A DNA stretch of 64,000 bases, from the NCBI RefSeq assembly GCF_963259705.1, contig NC_081840.1, positions 100,794,626 through 100,858,625 of the forward strand. Reading direction: 5' to 3'. The notes under the pieces were generated by a model. That model made no database searches. It was not told where the DNA came from and saw only the letters and a program-made list of their open reading frames with translations. The DNA comes from Myotis daubentonii (taxonomy: Eukaryota; Chordata; Mammalia; Chiroptera; Vespertilionidae). Positions 55,985-64,000 of the stretch are shown here, piece after piece (positions within the stretch are counted from its first letter, which is position 1; each line of letters starts with the position of its first letter). The position numbers were made by a program, and so were the translations under genes.

Positions 55985-56833
55985 ATGCGGAGACAAAGAA
56001 ACAGGACAAAATTGTCAATGGAAGATATAGAGTTCAGAACCACACTTTTAAGGTCTCTCAAGAACTGTTTAGAAGCTGCCGATAAACTTAATGAGATCTA
56101 CAACAAAACTATTGAGACCCTCGATGTTATGTTGGGGAACCAACTAGAAATTAAGCATACATGGACTGAAACAACGAATATTATACAGACTCCCGACAGC
56201 AGACCAGAGGAGCGCAAGAATCAAGTCAATGATTTGAAATGCGAGGAAGCAAAAAACACCCAACCGGAGGGGCGGAATGAAAAAAGAATCCAAAAATGCG
56301 AGGATAGTGTAAGGAGCCTCTGGGACAGCTTCAAGCGTACCAACATCAGAATTATAGGGGTGCCAGAAGATGAGAGAGAACAAGATATTGAAAACCTATT
56401 TGAAGAAATAATGACAGAAAACTTCCCCCACCTGGTGAAAGAAATGGACTTACAGGTCCAAGAAGCGCAGAGAACCCCAAACAAAAGGAATCCAAAGAGG
56501 ACCACACCAAGACACATCATAATTAAAATGCCAAGAGCAAAAGACAAAGAGAGAATCTTAAAAATAGCAAGAGAAAGAAACTCAGTTACCTACAAGGGAA
56601 TACCCATACGACTGTCAGCTGATTTCTCAACAGAAACTTTGCAGGCCAGAAGGGAGTGGCAAGAAATATTCAAAGTGATGAATACCAAGAACCTACAACC
56701 AAGATTACTTTATCCAGCAAAGCTATCATTCAGAATTGAAGGTCAGATAAAGAGCTTCACAGATAAGGAAAAGCTAAAGGAGTTCATCACCACCAAACCA
56801 CTATTATATGAAATGCTGAAAGGTATCCTTTAA
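55985..56833 (+). CDS. HAL1 ORF1 protein, intact, 282 aa
   Basis: ORF1p-type RNA-binding chaperone with coiled coil, RRM (TNIRIIGVPEDE at 119) and C-terminal domain (LQARREWQ; YPAKLSFR). This copy has the most private replacements of the four, mostly in the coiled coil (for example NKTIETLDVMLGNQ near 41-53 and the segment PEGRNEK near 94-100), yet no stop or frameshift. The start context is 'gcataacaaaATGcgg', as in the other copies. No ORF2 follows; the 3' UTR begins directly with a GA-rich run. Confidence 0.92.
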   Translation: MRRQRNRTKLSMEDIEFRTTLLRSLKNCLEAADKLNEIYNKTIETLDVMLGNQLEIKHTWTETTNIIQTPDSRPEERKNQVNDLKCEEAKNTQPEGRNEKRIQKCEDSVRSLWDSFKRTNIRIIGVPEDEREQDIENLFEEIMTENFPHLVKEMDLQVQEAQRTPNKRNPKRTTPRHIIIKMPRAKDKERILKIARERNSVTYKGIPIRLSADFSTETLQARREWQEIFKVMNTKNLQPRLLYPAKLSFRIEGQIKSFTDKEKLKEFITTKPLLYEMLKGIL

Positions 56834-57190
56834 GAAGAGGAGGAAGAAGAAGAAGGTAAAAATACAAATTATGAACAACAAATACACATCTATCAACAGG
56901 TGAATCTAAAAATCAAGTGAATAAATAATCTGATGAACAGAATAAACTGGTGAATATAATAGAATCAGGGCCATAGAAAGGGAGTGGACTGACTATTCTC
57001 AGGGGGGAAAGGGGTGTGGGGGATGAGGGAAGAGACTGAACAAAAATCGTACACCTATGGATGAGGACAGTGGGGGGGGGGGAGGGGATAAGGGCAGAGG
57101 GTCTGGTGGGAACTGGGTGGAGGGGAGTTATGGGGGGAAAAAAGAGGAACAACTGTAATAATCTGAAAAATAAAGATTTAATTTTTTTTT

Positions 57191-58195
57191 TAAAAAAGAA
57201 TAATATACAGAGATGCAACAGCAGACTAGAGGATCCCAAGCATCAAGTCAAAGATTTGAAATATGAAGAAGCAAAAAACACCCAATGGGAAAAGAATAAA
57301 GAATCCAAAAATATGAAGATAGTATAAGGAGCCTCCAGGACAACTTCATGTGTACTAACATCCCAATAATGGGGGTGCCAGAAGAAGAGAGAGAGCAAGA
57401 TATTGAAAACCTATTTGAAGAAATAATGACAGAAAACTTCCCCTACGTGGTGAAAGAAATAGACTTACGAGTCCAGGAAGCGCAGAGAACCCCAAACAAG
57501 AGAAATCCAAAGAGGACCACACCAAGACACATCATAATTAAAATGCCAAGAGCAAAAGACAAAGAGAGAATCTTAAAAGCAGCAAGAGAAAGAAACTCAG
57601 TTACCTACAAGCAAGTACCCATACAACTGTCAGCTGATTTCTCAACAGAAACTTTGCAGGCCAGAAGGGAATGGCAAGAAATATTCAAAGTGATGAATAG
57701 CAAGAACCTACAAGCAAGATTACTCTACCCAGCAAACATATCATTTAGAATTAAAGGTCAAAGTGCTTCACAGATAGAAAAAGCTAAAGGTGTTCATCAC
57801 CGCCAAACCAGTATTATATGAAATGCTGAGGGTGTTCTCTAAGAAGAAGAAGAAAAAAACAGTAAAGAGAACAATTATGAACAACAAAGTGACAAGAAAT
57901 ACTTATCTATCAACAAGTGATTCTAAAAATCAAGTGAATAAAAAATTTGATGAACAGAATAAACTGGCAAATATAATGGAATTAGGGGCATAAAAAGGGA
58001 GTGGACTGACAATTCTCAGGGGAAAGGGGGTGTGGGGGTGCAGGAAGAGTCTGGACAAAAATATTACACCTATGGATAAGTTGAGTGAATGAGGGTAAGG
58101 GCATGAGGTGGGAACCAGGTGGATGGGGAGCTATGGGGGTAAAAAGAGGAACAACTGGAATAATCTGAACAATAAAGATTTATTTAAAAACATAT
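57191..58195 (+). mobile_element. Older HAL1, 5'-truncated, broken ORF1
   Basis: Starts within the coiled-coil coding region (aaagaataatatacagag). The ORF1 frame is open at 57348-57821 (IMGVPEEE subfamily marker, LQARREWQ) but is damaged near 57320 and 57765. It ends caataaagatttattt. Confidence 0.87.
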
Positions 58196-58224
58196 TTTGA
58201 GTTTGAAGTCAGACATGTACTAGA

Positions 58225-58452
58225 GTTTAGAGCAGCAGTTCTCAACCTGTGGGTCACGACCCCTTTGGCGGCCGAACGACCCTTTCACGGCGGTCGCATA
58301 AGACCATCCTGCATATCAGATATTTACATTACAATTCATAACAGTAGCAACATTACAGTTATGAAGTAGCAATGAAAATAATTTTATGGTTGGGTCACAG
58401 CATGAGGAACTGTATTTAAGGGGCCAGGAGGTTGAGAACCACTGGTTTAGAT
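58225..58452 (-). mobile_element. Non-autonomous SPIN-type hAT transposon
   Basis: The element is 58233-58444. The terminal inverted repeats CAGCAGTTCTCAACCTG and its counterpart GGTTGAGAACCACTG fit the SPIN hAT family, as do 'gggtcacgacccctttggc' and 'aaaataattttatggttggg' inside. The 8-bp duplication gtttagag/gtttagat (58225-58232, 58445-58452) has one mismatch. It is too short to encode transposase. Confidence 0.88.
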
Positions 58453-58479
58453 ACTTTCATTTGATTAAGTGTTTGACAC

Positions 58480-59490
58480 TGTTCTGCACTAGAGATTGAG
58501 AAGCCTAGCAGATCTACCTAATACATAGTCGCAAACACAAATAGGCAGCCAAAATAAGGAGAAAAAGAAACAACCCCCAAAGGAAAGAAGAAGAGTATTC
58601 TCCAGAAGAGATAAATGAAAGGAGATAAGAAATTTATCTGAAACAGAATTCAGAATAATGATGGTAAAGATGCTCAACAGCATGAGAAAAGATATAGTAA
58701 CTATGAAAACAGAAATAAAGAATGACATAGTACAAATAAAAAACACATTGGAAGGAATACACAGCACATTAGGGGAAACTGAGGATTGAATCAATGAATT
58801 AGAAGACAGGGTTGAAAAAATTACTCAGTCATAGAACCAAAACAAAAACAATTAAAAAATAGGACCACTTAAGGGAGGTGTGGGACAATGTGAAATATAA
58901 GAATATTAGAATAGCAGATGTGCCTGAAAAGACAGAAAGGGAGAATGTGTTTGAAGAAATAATGGCAGAAAATTTCCCTAAACTGGTAAAAGAAAATGGC
59001 ACACAAGTTCAGGAGGCACAGAGAACCCAAGCAAGCAGAACCCAAACAGGCCAATTCCCAGACACATCATAATTAAAATGCCAAAAATTAAAGTCAAAGA
59101 GAGAACCCTACAGGCAGCAAGAGAAAAACAAAGGAGCCTAAAAAGGAGATCCCATAAGGCTGACACCTGATTTCTCATCAGAAACTCAAAAGGCCAGAAG
59201 GGAATGGCATGAAGTACCAAGATAATGAAAAGGAAGGATCTGAAATAAAGATGACCATATCCAGCAAAGCTATTATTCAAAATAGATGGTGAAATAAAGA
59301 GCTTCCCAGACCAAAAAAATAACTAAAGTACTACATTATCAGCAAGCCAGCATTACAATAAATGCTAAAGGAACTGCAGTAAAGAGAAGAAGAAACCTAG
59401 GCATACATAATTAAAATGGCAAGAAATAAGTATCTATCAATAACCCTAAATGTAAATGGATTAAATGCTCCAATCAAAAGGCATAGGGGA
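58480..59490 (+). mobile_element. Old L1, 5' UTR end, ORF1 and ORF2 start
   Basis: Follows the same text as 39360-39690. ORF1 pieces at 58870-59330 carry KNIRIADVPEKTE and the C-terminal domain with breaks. The ORF2 start 'atggcaagaaataagtatct' is at 59415. It is interrupted at about 59500 by the next insertion. Confidence 0.82.
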
Positions 59491-59505
59491 TAAGCAAATC
59501 AATTT

Positions 59506-60227
59506 CCCAAGATGGCGGCATAGGTTAACGCCGGAGATTGCTGCCTCGAACAACCACTTCAAAAAACAACTAAAAGATGGAACAGACATCATCCAGAACC
59601 ACAGGAAGGCTGGCTGAGTGGAAATTCTACAACTAGGAGGAAAGAGAATATCATACCCAGACTCAGAGGAGGCGCAGTGCTGAAGTGAAATACTCAGGTG
59701 CGGAGTGCGTGCGGAATGGGCTGGCAGCGGAGGGCTCAGTTGTTGTTTTCAATCAGGAGGGAGTTTCAGACTCTGAGCTCCAGATCCGGGTGAGTTTCTG
59801 GGCACCCAGACTCAAACGGGAGAAGCGGGACTGTCTGGTTAAGGTCGGAACTCTAGGGCAGCTTTCTCTCCGAGGTTTGCAGCGGTTGCTGGGACTCTGT
59901 GAGGCAGAGCCCCTAGGGACGGGACTGAGAGCAGCCATAACTGCTTGCTCCGGCCCGCCCTGAAGATCCCCGGGGACCCGCCCCGCCCAAGCCCTGCACA
60001 GAGCCATTTGTCGGATAGCCTCAGGCAAACGCTAGATTAGCACTGCCCTAGAAATCCAGCACAGAAGCTCCCCCACTGCAGACACAGCTGACTCTCATAG
60101 CCAGTTAGCCTGGAGGTCAAATCACCCCCGGTATTGCCGACAACAATCAAGGCTTAAATACAACAAGACTGCACACAAAGACCAGTAGGGGGTGCACCAA
60201 GAAAAGATTAAAAAATGCGGAGACAGA
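59506..60227 (+). mobile_element. HAL1-type 5' UTR joined to an L1
   Basis: Begins cccaagatggcggcatag, follows the HAL1 5' UTR to 'ccagtagggggtgcaccaag' and the ORF1 start atgcggagacag. It then switches abruptly at about 60228 to L1 sequence (aatcccagcaacaacacaga) that no HAL1 copy in the window contains. Confidence 0.85.
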
Positions 60228-60540
60228 ATCCCAGCAACAACACAGAGTGGTGCCTGGTACACGGTGCCTTGTTGTGTAGTATTTTGTGCCTTTAAATCAA
60301 CGCAGCAGATCCAAACAACAGCAGCCTCCTGAGCACCACACCCTCTGTCTGAGGAACAGCAGCTGTACGTGAAACCTCCCCCCACCAGCCAGAAGAGCCA
60401 CCACAGCTGTGAACAGCACCCACCAGAGGAGCTGCTGCCAACTGAAGAGCAGCTGCTACTGCAACTGCCCGAAGAGCAACCACAGCCCAAGGAGTCACTG
60501 CCACCAAGGGAGCAGCCACTGAACGACTCAACATCTAGAT

Positions 60541-61443
60541 ATGGCAGTGAGATCAAACATGGGTAGACAAAGAAACCCCCAAAGGAAAGAGAAGGAGGAC
60601 TCTCCAGAAAAGCAGCTAAGTAATACAGAGGCATGCAACATGACCGAAAAAGAATTCAGAATAAGGGTCCTAGAGTTCATAAACTGGATCAGAAAAAAAT
60701 CAATAACATATGCAAGAAGCTAGAAGAAACAGATGAAAAAATCAACAACTTAAGTAAAACCCAAGAAGAAATGAAGAGTGATATAGCTGCAATAAAAAAC
60801 ACCACTGAAAGTATCAACAGTAGACTAGGAGAAGCGGAGGACCGAATTAGTGAATTAGAAGACAAGGAAGCAAAACACCCAAACTGTACTGCAATTGGAG
60901 AAAAAAATTAAAAGACAGGAGGAGAGCCTAAGGGAGCTTTGGGACAACATGAAACGAAACAACATACGAATAATAGGGGTGCCAGAACAACAGAAAGAGG
61001 AACAAGGATTAGAAAACCTACTCGAAGAAATAATATCAGAAAACTTCCCTGAGGTGGGGAAGAAAAAAGTCACACAAGCCCAGAGAGTCCCAAACAAGGT
61101 GAACCCGAAAAGACCCACACCAAGACACATCATAATTACCATGGCAAATGTTCAGGACAAAGAGAGAATCTTACAAGCTGCAAGAGAGGGACGGAAAGTT
61201 ACATACACGGGATCTCCCATTAGATTATCAAATGACTTCTCAACAGAAACACATCAGTCCAGAAAAGAATGGACGGAAATTTACAAAGTGATGCAAAGCA
61301 AAGGACTGAATCCAAGAATGCTCTATTTCAGCAGGGCTATCATTCAAAATTGAAGGGGAAATAAGAAGCTTCACAAACAAAAAAAGGCTAAGGGAGTTTA
61401 TCACCACCAAGCCAGCAATGCAAGAAATGCTAAAGGGACTGGT
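60541..61443 (+). pseudogene. L1 ORF1, at least three frameshifts
   Basis: L1 ORF1p: N-terminus MAVRSNMGRQRNPQRKEKED, coiled coil (IKNTTESINSRLGEAEDRIS), RRM (NNIRIIGVPEQQ) and C-terminal domain (THQSRKEW). The frame shifts near 60690, 60885 and 61325. In place of the usual stop, 'ctggtgcaa' reads through. Confidence 0.88.
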
Positions 61444-61769
61444 GCAAAAAGAAGAAATAAAAAGCTCAGAAAGAAAACAGCAACACAAAAAAAGAAATGG
61501 CTACAAACAAGTACCTTTCAATAATAACTTTAAACGTAAATGGACTAAATGCTCCAACCAAAAGACATCGAGTGGCTGAATGGATAAAAAAACATGACCC
61601 ATACATGTGCTGTCTACAAGAGACCCACCTCATTAGAAGGGACTCACACGGACTGAAAGTGAAGGGATGGAAAAATATCTTTCAGGCAAATGGAAAGGAA
61701 AAAAAAGCTGGGGTAGCAATACTTATATCGGACAAAATAGACCTCAAAGTGAAGGTCATAACAAGAGAT

Positions 61770-61785
61770 AAGAAAGGCCACTTCA
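61770..61785. repeat. Left TSD of HAL1
   Basis: aagaaaggccacttca is repeated at 63114-63129; a perfect 16-bp match inside the L1 endonuclease. Confidence 0.95.
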
Positions 61786-61867
61786 ATAGCCACTTGGCCT
61801 GGAGGTCAAACCCTCCCTGGAATTAGCTACAACAATCAAGATTTAACTATAAGACTGTGAACAAAGA

Positions 61868-61881
61868 CCACTAGGGGGTGC
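61868..61881 (+). promoter_or_regulatory. CTCF-core-like motif in HAL1 5' UTR
   Basis: CCACTAGGGGGTGC, about 20 bp before the ORF1 ATG. Confidence 0.4.
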
Positions 61882-61900
61882 ACCAAGGAAGCATAACAAA

Positions 61901-62749
61901 ATGCGGAGACAAAGAAACAGGACAAAATTGTCAATGGAAGATATAGAGTTCAGAACCACACTTTTAAGGTCTCTCAAGAACTGTTTAGAAGCTGCCGATA
62001 AACTTAATGAGATCTACACGAAAACTAATAAGACCCTCGATCTTATATTGGGGAACCAACTAGAAATTAAGCATACACGGAATGAAATAACGAATATTAT
62101 ACAGACGCCCGACAGCAGACCGGAGGAGCGCAAGAATCAAGTCAATGATTTGAAATGCGAGGAAGCAAAAAACATCCAACTGGAAAAGCAAAATGAAAAA
62201 AGAATCCAAAAATGCGAGGATAGTGTAAGAAGCCTCTGGGACAGCTTCAAGCATACCAACATCCGAATTATAGGGGTGCCAGAAGATGAGAGAGAGCAAG
62301 ATATTGAAAACCTATTTGAAGAAATAATGACAGAAAACTTCCCCCACCTGGTGAAAGAAATGGACTTACAGGTCCAAGAAGTGCGGAGAACCCCAAACAA
62401 AAGGAATCCAAAGAGGACCACACCAAGACACATCATAATTAAAATGCCAAGAGCAAAAGATAAAGAGAGAATCTTAAAAACAGCAAGAGAAAGAAACTCA
62501 GTTACCTACAAGGGAATACCCATACGACTGTCAGCTGATTTCTCAACAGAAACTTTGCAGCCCAGAAGGGAGTGGCAAGAAATATTCAAAGTGATGAATA
62601 GCAAGAACCTACAACCAAGATTACTTTATCCAGCAAAGCTATCATTCAGAATTGAAGGTCAGATAAAGAGCTTCACAGATAAGGAAAAGCTAAAGGAGTT
62701 CATCACCACCAAACCAGGATTATATGAAATGCTGAAAGGTATCCTTTAA
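61901..62749 (+). CDS. HAL1 ORF1 protein, intact, 282 aa
   Basis: Fourth intact copy of the ORF1p-type RNA chaperone. It has a coiled coil (about 15-115), an RRM with TNIRIIGVPEDE, and a C-terminal domain where LQPRREWQ replaces the usual LQARREWQ (Pro at about 221). Other private changes include N61, L94, H118 and S234. No stops or frameshifts. It lies inside an L1 whose own ORF1 and ORF2 are broken. The 5' UTR is truncated, so a native transcript from this copy is doubtful although the coding region is complete. Confidence 0.92.
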   Translation: MRRQRNRTKLSMEDIEFRTTLLRSLKNCLEAADKLNEIYTKTNKTLDLILGNQLEIKHTRNEITNIIQTPDSRPEERKNQVNDLKCEEAKNIQLEKQNEKRIQKCEDSVRSLWDSFKHTNIRIIGVPEDEREQDIENLFEEIMTENFPHLVKEMDLQVQEVRRTPNKRNPKRTTPRHIIIKMPRAKDKERILKTARERNSVTYKGIPIRLSADFSTETLQPRREWQEIFKVMNSKNLQPRLLYPAKLSFRIEGQIKSFTDKEKLKEFITTKPGLYEMLKGIL

Positions 62750-64000
62750 GAAGAGGAAGAGGAAGAAAAAGGTAAAGATACAAATTATGAACAACAAATA
62801 TGCATCTATCAACAAGTGAATCTAAGAATCAAGTGAATAAATAATCTGATGAACAGAATGAACTGTTGATTATAATAGAATCAGGGACATAGAAAGGGAA
62901 TGGACTGACTATTCTTGGGGGGGAAAGGGGTGTGGGAGATGTGGGAAGAGACTGGACAAAAATCGTGCACCTATGGATGAGGACAGTGGGTGGGGAGTGA
63001 GGGCAGAGGGTGGGGCGGGAACTGGGAGGAGGGGAGTTATGGGGGGGAAAAAAAGAGGAACAAATGTAATAATCTGAACAATAAAGATTTAATTAAAAAA
63101 AAAAAAGAAGAAGAAGAAAGGCCACTTCATAATACGAAAGGGATCAATACAACAAGAAGATATAACTCTGGTAAACATATATGCACCCAATGCAGGAGCA
63201 CCCAAATTCATAAAAAAAAAACTCCTGGAAGATATCAAAGGAGAGATCGACAACAATACAATCATAGTAGGGGACTTAAATACACCACTGACATCACTGG
63301 ATAAGTCCGCTAGACAATCAGCAAAGATACAGCAATCCTAAATGACTCACTAGATCAGATGGACTTAATAGACATCTTCAGAACACTTCACCCCAAAGCC
63401 AGGGAATATACATTCTACTCAAATGCTCATAAGACATATTCAAAAATAGAGCATATATTGGGAAACAAGCAAAGTATCCCCAAATTCAAGAAGATTGAAA
63501 TCATAAAAAGCATCTTCGCAGACCACGATGGCATAATACTAGAAATAAACTACAATAAAAACAACCCAAAATACTCAAACACCTGGAAGCTGAATAGCAT
63601 GCTATTAAATATTGATTGGGTTACCAATGAGATCAAAGGAGAAATAAAAACATCCTGGAAACTAATGACAACGAAAACACAACAATCCAAAACCTATGGG
63701 ACACAATGAAAGCAGTCCTGAGAGGGAAGTTTATAGCTCTACAGGCCTATCTCAACAAACAAGAAAAAATGGTAGTAAATCATCTAACTCTACAACTCAA
63801 AGAATTAGAAAGAGAGCAACAAGAAAAGCCCAGAGTGAGCAGAAGCAAGGAGATAATAAAGATTAGAGCAGAAATAAATGACATAGAGACCAAAAAAACA
63901 ATACAGAAAATCAATGAAACCAAGAGCTGGTTCTTTGAAAGGATAAACAAGATTGACAAACCTCTAGCCGGACTCACCAAGAAGCAAAGAGAGAGGACCC

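Larger units (their letters stand above)
55284..57190 (+). mobile_element. HAL1, full-length
   Basis: 5' end gagaaccaagatggcggcat, GC-rich 5' UTR, ORF1 (55985-56833), purine-rich then G-rich 3' UTR (57070-57140), and a taaagatttaattt(t)n/aaaaaa end. It abuts a truncated older HAL1; no clear TSD is seen. Confidence 0.92.
61786..63113 (+). mobile_element. HAL1, 5'-truncated, 16-bp TSD
   Basis: Starts within the 5' UTR (atagccacttggcctggagg). It carries the ORF1 (61901-62749), a G-rich 3' UTR (62985-63055), caataaagatttaatt and an A-tail followed by (aag)n. It lacks the YY1-like 5' end, so this copy has probably lost its promoter. Confidence 0.95.
60228..64000 (+). mobile_element. Younger L1, interrupted by a HAL1, cut by window end
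   Basis: A 5' UTR-like region rich in 'gagcagccact/gaagagc' units (60290-60540) precedes ORF1 and ORF2. A HAL1 (61786-63113) splits the endonuclease. ORF2 continues to the window end. Its short A-runs (for example gaccaaaaaaacaatac at 63891) match an unexpanded version of copies A and B. Confidence 0.9.
61497..64000 (+). pseudogene. L1 ORF2, split by HAL1, partial
   Basis: The endonuclease opens MATNKYLSIITLNVNGLN with CCLQETH and is interrupted by the HAL1 after the duplicated 'aagaaaggccacttca' (61770-61785). It resumes at 63130. GDLNTPL is seen at about 63270 (Leu for Phe). A 63359-63709 frame includes the SKIEHIL segment, where the usual catalytic-site Asp is Glu. Frameshifts lie near 63315 and 63650. 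The window ends before the RT domain. Confidence 0.9.

Overview
The window is a repeat-saturated piece of a mammalian nuclear genome, almost certainly from a vesper bat (Vespertilionidae). Three things support this. There are many tRNA-derived VES-type SINEs (heads beginning CCGGTTTGGCTCAGTGGATAG). There are several HeliBat-type Helitrons, with 5' ends near TCCTATATAATAAAAG and 3' ends near GGGCCTCTAG, inserted between A and T; Helitrons are otherwise rare in mammals. There is also a SPIN-type hAT element. I see no intact host protein gene. The only host-derived sequences are an RPL27A processed pseudogene (about 4.0-4.7 kb), an unspliced TMBIM4 first-exon fragment beside a Helitron 5' end (about 52.0-52.4 kb) and one unidentified 3'-UTR retrocopy (42.5-42.9 kb).

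Layout. 0-6.6 kb: a truncated ERV LTR, a small Helitron, four SINEs, the RPL27A retrocopy and unrecognised DNA. 6.6-11.3 kb: an antisense HeliBat that keeps part of its Rep ORF, split by a HAL1, with a second small Helitron joined to its end. About 11.7-29.7 kb: one old L1 taken apart by later insertions (two oppositely oriented 4-bp-TSD solo LTRs, a full-length younger L1, SINEs, a second younger L1 in a recombinant-looking arrangement, and a Helitron). 29.7-37.6 kb: L1 tails, an intact-ORF HAL1, a decayed HAL1 and a HAL1-L1 chimera. 37.7-44.6 kb: SINEs and another old L1 carrying an LTR-in-Helitron-in-L1 nest, a retrocopy and a large Helitron. 45.2-52.4 kb: L1 pieces, two head-to-tail Helitrons, a probable LTR and the TMBIM4 fragment. 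52.5-64 kb: SINEs, a HAL1 5' UTR, an L2, two adjacent HAL1s, SPIN, an old L1, and a younger L1 that has a HAL1-like 5' UTR and is itself interrupted by another HAL1.

How the elements relate. The only long intact reading frames are four nearly identical 282-codon ORF1 genes of HAL1 ('half-L1'), a LINE that keeps the L1 ORF1 but has no ORF2. Every L1 ORF2 here is broken, so HAL1 must have moved using reverse transcriptase supplied by L1s elsewhere in the genome. Clean target-site duplications, A-rich tails and intact ORFs suggest that HAL1 was among the last elements to move here. The most interesting features are this HAL1/L1 dependency and its chimeras, the Helitron-associated gene fragment, and CTCF-like motifs carried by both Helitrons and HAL1s.
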